A stretch of DNA of 64,000 nucleotides from Selenomonas sp. WCT3. Its GTDB lineage: Bacteria; Bacillota; Negativicutes; Selenomonadales; Selenomonadaceae. Under the pieces are notes generated by a model. It saw nothing but the letters and a program-made list of their open reading frames with translations. It was not told the DNA's origin and did not search any database. Location: contig FNCM01000007.1 in the NCBI GenBank assembly GCA_900100835.1, forward strand, positions 67,426-131,425, given 5' to 3'. Positions 32,482 through 41,380 of the stretch are shown here, in pieces (the first letter of the stretch is position 1; each line of letters begins with the position of its first letter). The position numbers were made by a program, and so were the translations under genes.

Positions 32482-33040
32482 AAATTACAGTTTGTAGGTT
32501 ACACGAATCTCATTCGAAGCAACTCTTCGCCGCCGCTAGGGGCAGTGCCAACACTACGCGGGAGATATTTTCCTAAACGAAATTTTTATCGTTAATTAAG
32601 CATCGAAATTGCTACCGTTCAAGCGAAGCGCGTTGTAGCAATTTTTCGACGAACGGTGAGGATAAAAATTTCGTTCTTAACGGAAAATATCAAACGCTTC
32701 GTTTATGGCACTGCCCCTAGCGGCGGCTGACTTTTGGAACTAAAAGCCTTCCCCATTTGGGAAGGCAGTTTTGTGACGGCTCTAACCTAGGCGGCGGGGG
32801 GACACAGTACCATAAGCGGAGCCTTGACGTTCCGCGTTAAGCAAGAAATTTTTGCCTGCGTTCTCGTTGGAAAAGCAGTTTCGTCCAAGCGAAGCGCGTT
32901 TAACTGTTTTCCAACTCTTAATTAAAAGGCAAAAATTTCTTGTAGCGGGTTGTCACCGGTGGAGCGTTGGTACTGTGTCCCCCGCCGCTGGCGAGTTGCT
33001 TCGAACACGAACTCGCTAATACGAACCTACAAACTGTAAT
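32482..33040 (+). repeat. composite palindromic repeat R5 (A, remnant of C, B)
   Basis: This is a complete copy of about 559 bp in R1 orientation. It has the best matching terminal repeats (AAATTACAGTTTGTAGGTT and its complement at 33022-33040), and longer outer similarity including TTCGAAGCAACTC on both sides. Module A is 32530-32726. Module B (32790 to about 32988) has GGACACAGTACC / GGTACTGTGTCC arms, both changed together relative to R1. The spacer has AAAGCCTTCCCCATTTGGG-type remnant arms of module C. Confidence 0.9.
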
Positions 33041-33106
33041 ATGATGTTTCTTTTTTTGTACTCCACTTTATAATGTTGTTGTTTTTGGGAAAGGGAGAGA
33101 TTTATT

Positions 33107-33958
33107 TTGGCAAGTAATACTGTTCGTAGGTTTTTACAGTCCTTTATTATTGTTTTAGGGTGCCTACTTTGCTATTCGCTAGCGCAGTCTCAGGCTGCGG
33201 CGGCACGTCCCAATTATGAAATGAAGGTATGGCCAGCCTGCTTTAAAGACAATAGCGGCCTAAAAGCTCAGGCAATCAATAAAATATTGGCGGAGGTAGA
33301 ACACTGGCCTGTGGAAATTATTTTTTCTCCTTCTAAGTCAATGGGGAAAGAGCGCTCGGAAAAAGATGTGCGTTTTTATGCCACTTGGTCGTTGAATTAT
33401 CGTTGGAGTGTACGGCTTAATGAGGAGATTTATGGAGCGATCCCTGAACTTACGCCAGAAAACTATGAGGTTGATAGGCATATATTCCAAAGTGAAATTA
33501 TAAGTTGTCGACCTGGGATGCGAAAGACGCGTAAGGGGGAGATAATCAAAGGTTATTTTGTTACGGCTAAAGCTCATATCAAAAACGCACCGCAATATAA
33601 TCCATACATTGCCCATGAAGTACCTGTGTATAATACTGGAGTAGAGCAGAAGCTGTTGGATGATGGGAATCTCGAAATCGTAGCAACAAGCTCTGCTCAC
33701 ATTGAAGGAACGGATTCCATTGACGCCAAAATAGGCCGTGCGCATAGATTGGCCGTTCAAAAAACAGCCAGCGCATTAGTTGATGAAGCTATTAAATCAA
33801 AACGATGTTCTCCTGGTAAGCGCAAGAAACTTATTGAAGAAATCAGCAAACGATATAGCCAAGGTGGAATGATTTATAACCAGGGCTGTGGTGTTGATGC
33901 CCATAAACTTATAGTTATTGTCTTGGATAAAAAAGGAAATCTCGTGGACAAGAAATAA
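33107..33958 (+). CDS. secreted protein of unknown function (283 residues)
   Basis: The start is a TTG at 33107 with AAGGGAGAG seven bases upstream, and a TATAAT lies at 33069-33074. Residues 1-33 form a signal peptide (VRRFLQSFIIVLGCLLCYSL, cleavage near SQAAAA), so the protein is exported. The mature part is basic and mixed alpha/beta in composition, with four cysteines that could form disulfides (PACFKD, ISCRPG, KRCSPG, NQGCGV). I do not recognise the family. Base composition is visibly more AT-rich than neighbouring genes, and the gene lies directly beside repeat R5, which together hint at horizontal acquisition. Confidence 0.65.
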   Translation: MASNTVRRFLQSFIIVLGCLLCYSLAQSQAAAARPNYEMKVWPACFKDNSGLKAQAINKILAEVEHWPVEIIFSPSKSMGKERSEKDVRFYATWSLNYRWSVRLNEEIYGAIPELTPENYEVDRHIFQSEIISCRPGMRKTRKGEIIKGYFVTAKAHIKNAPQYNPYIAHEVPVYNTGVEQKLLDDGNLEIVATSSAHIEGTDSIDAKIGRAHRLAVQKTASALVDEAIKSKRCSPGKRKKLIEEISKRYSQGGMIYNQGCGVDAHKLIVIVLDKKGNLVDKK

Positions 33959-34002
33959 ATACTGTTCATTGTGCGAGCCGTGTCTGCCAGATAATGAAAG
34001 GC

Positions 34003-34043
34003 AAAGCCCCGTTGACTTTTGTAAGAGTCAACGGGGCTTTTTT
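34003..34043. terminator. bidirectional terminator
   Basis: AAAGCCCCGTTGACT pairs with AGTCAACGGGGCTTT across a short loop, with T6 after. It lies between the secreted protein gene and the convergent diguanylate cyclase gene. Confidence 0.92.
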
Positions 34044-36228
34044 AATGTTGATAAATTTCGTAGTTGTCGCGGCAGGTTTCCTTGACGTTGTAGAGGGCGC
34101 GGTCGGCTTGGCGGAAAATGGTGGCCAGGTCGCGTTTGCCGCCGGCAGGGATGATGGCGATGCCGATGCTGGCTGTGACATTGGCCGGCTGCCCGCAAAC
34201 GATGAGCCCGCGGGTCTGTTCGAGGATGAGTTCAGCAATCCGCCGGACATAGGCTTCGTAGATGTCGCGGTCTTCTTCGAACAGGAACAGGGTGAATTCA
34301 TCGCCGCCGAATCGGCCGATATGGGTGCGTGGTGGCAAGAGGCCCCGCAGCATGGCGGCAAATTCAATGAGGATGTCATCGCCGTGCTGATGGCCATAGG
34401 TATCATTGGCCTCTTTGAAGTGGTCGAGGTCGATGATAAAGAAGGCGGCGGTCCAGTTTTCGGGCAGGCTTTCTAGGAGCAGCTGGCACTGTGTCGTCAT
34501 CGCGGCTTTGTTGAGACAGCCGGTTAGGTGGTCGGTTTCGGCATTGCGCTTGTAGTTGTCCCGGTCTGCCTGCAGGATTTCCACGGCATCAAGTGCTTGC
34601 TGTAGTTCGAGTTCCCGCAGGGTAAGGGCGCGGTTCTTTTCCTGCTCGAGCCGGTTGCGGTAAAGCAGGAAGATTGCGGTGACCAGGATGCTGAAACTAA
34701 GCAGCAGGCCAACGGTGAGCGCCAGTGGGTGTTGACTCAGTAAGTAGCCAAAGGAGACATCCGGAGTGCTGTTATGCTGGATAATCTGCGTCAGCTGATT
34801 TTGCGGTAATCCCAGCAGGGCGGTGTTGACCGTGTGGCGGAGCATCTCTGGCGCGTCGGGGCAGAACATCAGGCAGAGCGGGACAGATACCGTGGCAGAA
34901 TCAAGTGGTTTCAGCTGGAAATGCAATAGGATGTTCTGGTTCTTGGAAAGGTAGGGCTGGGGAAGATAGGTACAATCGTACAGCCCCTGTTCGACGGCAT
35001 AGAGACATTCTTCGGGATTGTCGATTTCATCAACTTTGGCCTGCGGGTTGAGGCGTTGGAAGAATTCGCGCAGGCCCGCATAACAAGTGGGGATGACAAT
35101 GCTCGACGGTCTGGCTGTTTCCGATTGGGTGCGCTGGATGATGGGGGTAAATGGCATCCAGAGGATGTTGTTGGAAAACTGCATCATCTGGAGCCTGGGA
35201 TCATTGACGTAAACGGCAAAGGCGGCTTCGGCATTTCCTTCACGCAGCATTTTGGCTGCTGTGTCGGCCGAATCGGCAATTACGGGCTGGAATGTGATGC
35301 CGGTGGTGTTCATCAGCAGGGTCAGGATGTCCGGGGCGATGCCGTAGATGTTGCCGAACTCCCTGTTTTGCTGGATGAGGGAGAGAAAGGTCCCCGGAAA
35401 GACGACGCGGACGGTGGGGGCCGTACGGATGAAGGCTTGCTGGTGCTCGGAGTAGCGGGCCATCTTGTAGATGCTGGGATCAAGATACTCGCGTTTGAGG
35501 CGTGTCTCGAACGCCGGATTGGTCATTTCAATGCTCAAGATGGCCTGATTCAATTGATCCATCAGGCCAGAATGGGCAGCATCCGTCATATATTGTTGGG
35601 GAATGGTGTCGACAAAGGTAACCCAGCGTTCATGGCCGGTCAGGTTAAAAACCGTGCAGGCTATGAGCTGGACTTCTCCGCGGTGCAGTCCCTCCGTCAA
35701 TTCGTTGGTGTTGGGATAAGGGCGGATGTTGACGTTCCAGCCGTTGGCTTTGGCAAAAAATTGCAAACGGTTCTTGAGGTCGTTGTTGTCAAGTACGCCG
35801 ATAGTGGTGCCGTTAAGTGTGGCGCCGCGATCGGCGGTAATTGTCTGGTCGTTTTCATCCGTGTATAGTCCTAGTATGGCCGCGCAGGAATTTCCGTTGG
35901 AAAACAGGTAGCTTCCGGGCGGAAAGGCAGCGGAACTGACCGGCGCGATGAGGTCTAACTGTCCTTCGTGCAAGAGTTTCAAGCAGTCGGTGGCAGTACC
36001 ATGATAGAATTCGTATTGCCAGTGGGTAATCTTGGCGATTTCTGCTAAGTAACTGCTGTTATAACTGGCCATCAAGCGGATAGCATCGTTGGCAGAACCT
36101 GGCCGCCGGTCATTGGCGACGCCGATGCGGATCGTCTGATAGGCCGGGGCGGCAGCCAGGCTGGCTGCGGGAAAGAGCAGCAGTACCAGTGCGGATAAGA
36201 TCGAGCATAGCTTTTGTACAAAGTGCAT
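34042..36228 (-). CDS. diguanylate cyclase with periplasmic solute-binding sensor
   Basis: This 728-residue membrane protein has a signal sequence (1-25). Two periplasmic SBP_bac_3-like modules follow (about 30-250 and 280-490, the second containing YGIAPDILTLLMNTTGITF). A transmembrane helix (LTVGLLLSFSILVTAIFLLY, around 505-525), a short coiled coil and a C-terminal GGDEF domain complete it. The catalytic motif is intact (GRFGGDEFTLFL). The RxxD inhibitory site is absent, so c-di-GMP feedback may be lacking. It should sense an amino acid or similar ligand outside and make c-di-GMP inside. ATG 36228 has AGAGG upstream. It starts 14 bases after the EAL gene stop, forming a two-gene operon. 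Confidence 0.87.
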   Translation of the reverse strand: MHFVQKLCSILSALVLLLFPAASLAAAPAYQTIRIGVANDRRPGSANDAIRLMASYNSSYLAEIAKITHWQYEFYHGTATDCLKLLHEGQLDLIAPVSSAAFPPGSYLFSNGNSCAAILGLYTDENDQTITADRGATLNGTTIGVLDNNDLKNRLQFFAKANGWNVNIRPYPNTNELTEGLHRGEVQLIACTVFNLTGHERWVTFVDTIPQQYMTDAAHSGLMDQLNQAILSIEMTNPAFETRLKREYLDPSIYKMARYSEHQQAFIRTAPTVRVVFPGTFLSLIQQNREFGNIYGIAPDILTLLMNTTGITFQPVIADSADTAAKMLREGNAEAAFAVYVNDPRLQMMQFSNNILWMPFTPIIQRTQSETARPSSIVIPTCYAGLREFFQRLNPQAKVDEIDNPEECLYAVEQGLYDCTYLPQPYLSKNQNILLHFQLKPLDSATVSVPLCLMFCPDAPEMLRHTVNTALLGLPQNQLTQIIQHNSTPDVSFGYLLSQHPLALTVGLLLSFSILVTAIFLLYRNRLEQEKNRALTLRELELQQALDAVEILQADRDNYKRNAETDHLTGCLNKAAMTTQCQLLLESLPENWTAAFFIIDLDHFKEANDTYGHQHGDDILIEFAAMLRGLLPPRTHIGRFGGDEFTLFLFEEDRDIYEAYVRRIAELILEQTRGLIVCGQPANVTASIGIAIIPAGGKRDLATIFRQADRALYNVKETCRDNYEIYQH

Positions 36229-36241
36229 GGTAAAACCTCTT

Positions 36242-38914
36242 TTACGATTCTTGGGTGTGTTGTTCGAGGAATGCGTCAAATTCGTCTAAGGGCATGGGCT
36301 GGGCAAACAGGAAGCCCTGGCCCAATTGACAACCTATCGACAGCAACAGCTCCTCTTGCTGAGGGGTTTCAATTCCTTCTGTCAAAACTTTCATGTCAAG
36401 GCTTTGGCCGAGTTCGACGATGTGGCGCAGGATGGTTAAAGACCGCGGGGATTCTTCTGCATTCAAGAGCATTTGCCGATCGATTTTCATGACATCCATG
36501 GGGAGATTCTGCAACATGGCAATAGAGGAATATCCTGTGCAAAAATCATCCATCGACAGGCTGAAACCCATCTGGCTGAGCGCGCTGACAATAGTGGCGG
36601 CATCATCCCGGGCATCATGTGCGTGGTAATCGATAAAAGCAGTTTCGGTGATTTCCAGTTCGAGGCAGCCCTGGGGTAGCTTATAGGTGTCCACAATGGC
36701 CTGCATGCGATGGAGGTAGTTTTCCTCGGTAAAGTGCAGGCCCGTTTGATTGACGGAAATGGGGAAAAGGGGCGCGCCCTTCGCCAAGCGGGCTTGCTGA
36801 TACTGGCAGACGGTCTCCAGCATATAGTAGTCGAGCTGGATAGCAAACCCATTGTGTTCAAAGAGGTCGATGAAGTTTGCCGGCGTCAGGAAGCCCAGTT
36901 CAGGGCTTTGCCAGCGGACAAGGGCCTCAGCCGCAAGGATTTTATGAGTGTGCAAGTCGTATTTCGGCTGCAGATAGACTTGGAACTCCTTGTTTTTCAA
37001 GGCCTTGTTCATGAGGTTTTCCATCCGCTTTTGTTTGAGCAGTTCGTTATGCAGTGAGGCGTTATAGGTTTTGATTTCATGGCTGGCAACACTTTCCATA
37101 TGGGCGAGCATTACGCAGTCGATGATGCGTTCTGGGTCAAGTGAGCCAGCTGGGGGGATGGCGTAAAGGCCAATATGATAATGTACCGTAGTTGGCATAT
37201 CGTTGATGATACAGGTGCTGGCTTCAGCTGCAATTTTCTGCGCGGCCTGTTCCATTGTCAGCCCTGACGGCAGCTGGCAGAGGATGATCAAATTGAATAG
37301 ATCGCCGGAAATTGCATCGATGAGCAGCCAGGGATTATCTTGCCGGATGCGGACAATCAGTTCGTGCAAAGCGGTATTGAAGGTCTTGCGGCTGTAAAGC
37401 TCATGCATGAAGGCAATGCGTTGGGCGGATAGAACCATCAGGAACAGCTGTCCCTGCTTCCGCTGTACGTCATATTTGGCGAGGTTTTCTGGTAGTTTTT
37501 GTGTAAACCAGCGGATATTGTACATCTGGATTTCTTTGATGTAATGCGCCTCGCGATAGAGCTCTTCGCTGTGCTTATGGCGCAGATGCATGATGAGCAG
37601 CAGGGTGAGGATTATCGCCAAGAGCAGGCTGCTGATGAAAAACAGCGATCCGATAGGGTTGCGATAGATCAGCGATTGGAAGGTATCCTTGCCTTGGATT
37701 GCATAAATCTGGCGGTTGATGATGCTGGAGATTTGCTGCTGGGAAAGATGCGCGATTTCCTTATTGAGGATATGGAGGAGCATCGGGTCGGCCTGTTCGC
37801 TGACAGCTATGGCGACATCGTGAGAGAATACGACATTGCCGGTGATGTAAAGGTTATAATAGTTGCCCTGGTAGATATCGCTTTGCGCGGTAATCGCCTT
37901 GACCAGCGTCATGTCGGCTTCCCGGTTGTTGACGGCAGCCATGCATTCCGCCACATTGTTGTAGTAGCGCAATTGTGAGGCCGGGTACATTTTCTCGATG
38001 TAATCATGGGTATAGAAATGATTGCGCGGGCAGGCAACAACCGGTTTTTCTGGCAGCGGTTGGTCTTTGCGCAGGACGGCCACGTAGTTGAGTGTCAGAT
38101 AGGGTATCGTCAGATTCGCATTATGCTGATGGGCCCAGTTATAGTCAGAATAGAAATCTGTTACGAAGTCGATTTCTCCGCGCGTAAGGTGTTCCATCAT
38201 CTGCGCTTGGTCGGTTTCTGCACCGATTTCAATCGTGATGCCTAAATCGGCAGCAATGATATTCATGATTTCGGCAATGACGCCCTGATGGGTGCCGGCC
38301 TGGTCGAAGAAGGTATAGGGCGGCTGTCCTGGGGAGGCCATCGCATGAATGACCGGATGCGTTTGCAGATATGCCTTTTCCTCGGCGGTTAGTTCGAGGG
38401 AGGCACCACCTGTTTCGCGATATTTCTCTAATAAATGCAGCCCGAATAAGGGATCGATAGAGTTGAGGGCTTTTTGATTCGTCAGGATATTTTCTGCCAG
38501 TTCTGGCCGCTGATCGCTGAGGAGCAGCCAGCCAATCCCATAACCGAGCGGAATCGAGACGGTACCAGCTGGTGGTGTAGTCAGAGCGGGGGGCGGGAGT
38601 AAATTCTGGGAGACCTCTTCACAAGCGATGAGATCGATGGTTCCTTGATGGAGCCGTTGCAGGTTTTCTGCCTGTGTTCCCGGCACATACTCCAGGGTGA
38701 CGTTCATATAGGTAGCGATGCTTTCCAACGCCTCATAGGTCATGCCATGATAAAATCCTTTTTCGTCACGGCTCAGATAGTTGATGGTATGCGAAAAACC
38801 TACGCGCAGAACAGGACGTTCATAGGCGGAGGCGGTGGGGGAGATAAACGTTATAAGGCTCAGCACGAGCAGTAATGTGGTAATGTGGCAATACCATCTT
38901 TTGGCATGGCCCAT
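36242..38914 (-). CDS. c-di-GMP phosphodiesterase (EAL) with periplasmic sensor
   Basis: This 890-residue protein has a signal/first helix (about 7-29), two SBP_bac_3-like periplasmic regions (the second containing FDQAGTHQGVIAEIMNIIAA), a transmembrane helix (GSLFFISSLLLAIILTLLLI), a degenerate GGDEF-like region (SGDLF at the active-site position) and a C-terminal EAL domain. EAL catalytic residues are all visible: AAEALVRW, SVNQTGL, ELEITETAF, MDDFCTGYSS, MKIDR, LTEGIET and the final Gln in LGQGF. An active phosphodiesterase is therefore likely. ATG 38914 has TTAGGAGTG upstream. It is first in an operon with the diguanylate cyclase. Confidence 0.87.
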   Translation of the reverse strand: MGHAKRWYCHITTLLLVLSLITFISPTASAYERPVLRVGFSHTINYLSRDEKGFYHGMTYEALESIATYMNVTLEYVPGTQAENLQRLHQGTIDLIACEEVSQNLLPPPALTTPPAGTVSIPLGYGIGWLLLSDQRPELAENILTNQKALNSIDPLFGLHLLEKYRETGGASLELTAEEKAYLQTHPVIHAMASPGQPPYTFFDQAGTHQGVIAEIMNIIAADLGITIEIGAETDQAQMMEHLTRGEIDFVTDFYSDYNWAHQHNANLTIPYLTLNYVAVLRKDQPLPEKPVVACPRNHFYTHDYIEKMYPASQLRYYNNVAECMAAVNNREADMTLVKAITAQSDIYQGNYYNLYITGNVVFSHDVAIAVSEQADPMLLHILNKEIAHLSQQQISSIINRQIYAIQGKDTFQSLIYRNPIGSLFFISSLLLAIILTLLLIMHLRHKHSEELYREAHYIKEIQMYNIRWFTQKLPENLAKYDVQRKQGQLFLMVLSAQRIAFMHELYSRKTFNTALHELIVRIRQDNPWLLIDAISGDLFNLIILCQLPSGLTMEQAAQKIAAEASTCIINDMPTTVHYHIGLYAIPPAGSLDPERIIDCVMLAHMESVASHEIKTYNASLHNELLKQKRMENLMNKALKNKEFQVYLQPKYDLHTHKILAAEALVRWQSPELGFLTPANFIDLFEHNGFAIQLDYYMLETVCQYQQARLAKGAPLFPISVNQTGLHFTEENYLHRMQAIVDTYKLPQGCLELEITETAFIDYHAHDARDDAATIVSALSQMGFSLSMDDFCTGYSSIAMLQNLPMDVMKIDRQMLLNAEESPRSLTILRHIVELGQSLDMKVLTEGIETPQQEELLLSIGCQLGQGFLFAQPMPLDEFDAFLEQHTQES

Positions 38915-39049
38915 AATATCACTCCTAATTATCCGTTGGATTTGATTGGTAAAATAAAATCTCTCTAATAATACTATAAGATATATTCTTGTCAATGGGA
39001 TTATTTCCTTCCGTCAGGGAAAAAACACCGGGGTTGTTGTTACTGTGAA

Positions 39050-39063
39050 AATAGTTATCAATT
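39050..39063. promoter_or_regulatory. Fur-box-like sequence upstream of the suf operon
   Basis: AATAGTTATCAATT matches the core of the Fur box at the sRNA promoter (AATGATTATCAATT) at 12 of 14 positions. It lies over a possible second promoter (TTACTG, 17 bases, TATGCT). Confidence 0.4.
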
Positions 39064-39096
39064 ATGCTTTTTATTTATAGTATGTGATGCTTGCTA

Positions 39097-39125
39097 TTGA
39101 CTTTTCGCATGAAACCACCTACAAT
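39097..39125 (+). promoter_or_regulatory. promoter of the suf operon
   Basis: TTGACT and TACAAT are exactly 17 bases apart, with the start near 39132 and a 70-base leader. The remaining gap back to the EAL gene (38915-39049) shows no gene. Confidence 0.65.
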
Positions 39126-39201
39126 GAAAGCATCAATCCCGAGTAAAACACTAAGGATTAACGCGAATGGAATTTGCTTCATTAAAAGGAGAGTTTATAT
39201 A

Positions 39202-39960
39202 ATGGCAGATAAGCTTTTGGAAATCAAGGATCTCCACGCTGGCGTGGAAGACAAAGAAATCCTCAAAGGGTTGAACCTTTCGGTAAATAAAGGAGAAGTA
39301 CATGTCATCCTCGGACCGAATGGTTCCGGTAAATCCACCCTTATGAATATCATTATGGGACATCCAAAATATCAGGTAACCAGTGGAACCATGGAGTTCG
39401 AGGGTGAGGATATGAGCGGCCTCAAGACCTTTGAGCGTGCCCGTAAGGGTCTTTTCCTGTCCTTCCAGACGCCGGAGGAGATTCCGGGGATCACGGTGGA
39501 GAATATGATTCGCACGGCGAAGCAGACCATCACGGGAGATAAGGTAAAACTTGTTCCCTTCCGCAGGGAGCTCAAGGCTCAGATGCAGGAGCTCAAGATG
39601 AAACCGGAATACGCGCAGCGTTACATGAACGTCGGCTTTTCCGGCGGTGAGAAAAAGCGCAACGAGATTCTGCAGCTTTTGATGCTGCAGCCGAAACTGG
39701 CCCTGCTGGATGAGACGGATTCCGGCCTCGATGTGGATGCCGTCCAGATTGTATCTGAGGGTGTGGCTAAGTTCCACAATGCAGACAACAGCTGCCTGAT
39801 TATCACCCATAATACCCGTATCCTCGAGAAACTCAAAGTGGATAAGGTTCATGTCCTGATGAACGGTCAGATTGTCGAAGAGGGCGGCGCTGAACTTATC
39901 GAGGATATCAACAGCCGCGGTTTCACCCATATCCTTGACGCGCAGAACGAGGCAAAGTGA
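39202..39960 (+). CDS. sufC: Fe-S cluster assembly ATPase SufC
   Basis: This 252-residue ABC-type ATPase is the soluble partner of SufB and SufD in the Fe-S scaffold. It shows Walker A GPNGSGKSTLMN, the signature GFSGGEKKRNEILQ and Walker B LALLDETDSGLD, the Suf-specific form. The frame opens upstream at 39091, but ATG 39202 follows AAAAGGAGAG and gives MADKLLEIKDLHAG. It is first in the operon sufC-sufB-sufD-sufS-sufU, the usual Bacillota order except that sufB directly follows sufC. Confidence 0.96.
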   Translation: MADKLLEIKDLHAGVEDKEILKGLNLSVNKGEVHVILGPNGSGKSTLMNIIMGHPKYQVTSGTMEFEGEDMSGLKTFERARKGLFLSFQTPEEIPGITVENMIRTAKQTITGDKVKLVPFRRELKAQMQELKMKPEYAQRYMNVGFSGGEKKRNEILQLLMLQPKLALLDETDSGLDVDAVQIVSEGVAKFHNADNSCLIITHNTRILEKLKVDKVHVLMNGQIVEEGGAELIEDINSRGFTHILDAQNEAK

Positions 39961-39970
39961 GGCGTTTTTG

Positions 39971-41380
39971 ATGACAGAGAAGAAGAAAACATATATTGAA
40001 GATATTGAGCGCACGCTCTATGACATCAAAGATGAAGACCGTTCCGTTTACAAAGCCCACAGCGGCTTGACGGAAGACGTTGTCCGCGACATTTCTACGC
40101 GCAAGCATGAGCCCCAGTGGATGTTGGATTTCCGTTTGAAATCTTTGGAAGTATATAATTCCCTGGAGCTGCCCACTTGGGGCCCAAGCCTTGAGGAACT
40201 TCACATGGACGACATTGTCACCTATGTGCAGCCGGACGCTAAGATGACCGGCAGCTGGGAAGAGGTACCGGAAGATATTAAAGATACCTTTGACCGTCTG
40301 GGCATTCCCGAGGCTGAAAAGACCTCCTTGGGCGGTGTCGGTGCGCAGTACGATTCGGAGGTCGTTTACCATTCCATTCAGGAAGACATGGTCAAGCAGG
40401 GCGTCATCTACACCGATATGGAAACGGCTGTCCGCGAACATGAAGAAATCGTCAAAGAATACTTCATGACGCTGGTCCCGCCTAAGGATCATAAATTTGC
40501 AGCCCTGCACGGTGCAGTTTGGTCGGGAGGCTCCTTCGTCTATGTGCCGGCTGGCGTCCATGTGGAGATGCCGCTGCAGAGCTATTTCCGTCTCAATGCA
40601 GCTGGTGCTGGCCAGTTCGAGCACACGCTGATTATCGTGGAGCCGGGGGCAAGCCTGCACTTTATCGAAGGCTGCTCAGCTCCGAAACACAATGTCACGA
40701 ACCTTCATGCCGGCTGCGTGGAACTCTTCGTCAAAGACGGGGCAAGACTTCGTTATTCCACCATTGAGAACTGGTCCCGCAATATGATGAACCTCAATAC
40801 GAAGCGTGCTTTGGTGGAAAAAGACGGCATCATTGAATGGGTATCGGGTTCCTTTGGTTCCCATATTTCCTGCCTCTATCCATGCAGTGTCCTGCACGGG
40901 GAAAATGCCCGCTGTGAATTCACGGGCGTTACTTTTGCTTCGAAGGGGCAGAATCTCGACACCGGTGCCAGCGTCATCCACGCCGCCCCCCATACGTCAG
41001 CTAATATCAACACCCGTACGATTTCGAAGGCTGGCGGCATGGCAACTTACCGTAGTGCGGTCAAGGTTACGAAGAATGCACCCTTTGCCAAGTGCTCGGT
41101 CAACTGTGAATCGCTGATGCTGGACAACCTTTCCCGCAGTGACACGCTGCCGGTTATGGATATCGAAGGCGATGAGGCGGATATCGGCCATGAGGCAAAA
41201 ATCGGCCGCATCAGTGATGAGGCAATTTTCTACCTCACGAGCCGCGGCATCGATGAAGAAGAGGCCCGGGCTATGATTGTCCGCGGCTTCGTGGAACCAA
41301 TCGCCAAGGAGCTGCCGTTAGAGTACGCTTTAGAGATGAATAACCTGGTAAATATTGAGTTGGAAGGGACTATCGGCTAA
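39971..41380 (+). CDS. sufB: Fe-S cluster assembly scaffold SufB
   Basis: This 469-residue SufB scaffold has beta-helix core segments GGSFVYVPAGVHVEMPLQSY and VEPGASLHFIEGCSAP, with the conserved Cys in the latter, plus SRNMMNLNTKRALVE and RISDEAIFYLTSRGIDEEEA at the C-terminus. ATG 39971 is 10 bases after the sufC stop, with GTGAGGCG upstream. The stop TAA shares its last A with the sufD ATG. SufB with SufC and SufD builds a transient cluster. Confidence 0.96.
   Translation: MTEKKKTYIEDIERTLYDIKDEDRSVYKAHSGLTEDVVRDISTRKHEPQWMLDFRLKSLEVYNSLELPTWGPSLEELHMDDIVTYVQPDAKMTGSWEEVPEDIKDTFDRLGIPEAEKTSLGGVGAQYDSEVVYHSIQEDMVKQGVIYTDMETAVREHEEIVKEYFMTLVPPKDHKFAALHGAVWSGGSFVYVPAGVHVEMPLQSYFRLNAAGAGQFEHTLIIVEPGASLHFIEGCSAPKHNVTNLHAGCVELFVKDGARLRYSTIENWSRNMMNLNTKRALVEKDGIIEWVSGSFGSHISCLYPCSVLHGENARCEFTGVTFASKGQNLDTGASVIHAAPHTSANINTRTISKAGGMATYRSAVKVTKNAPFAKCSVNCESLMLDNLSRSDTLPVMDIEGDEADIGHEAKIGRISDEAIFYLTSRGIDEEEARAMIVRGFVEPIAKELPLEYALEMNNLVNIELEGTIG

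Noticed and set aside
30744-33040. CRISPR array
   Set aside because: The repeats are 200-base palindromic modules in a few scattered copies, not short regularly spaced repeats, and no cas gene is present.
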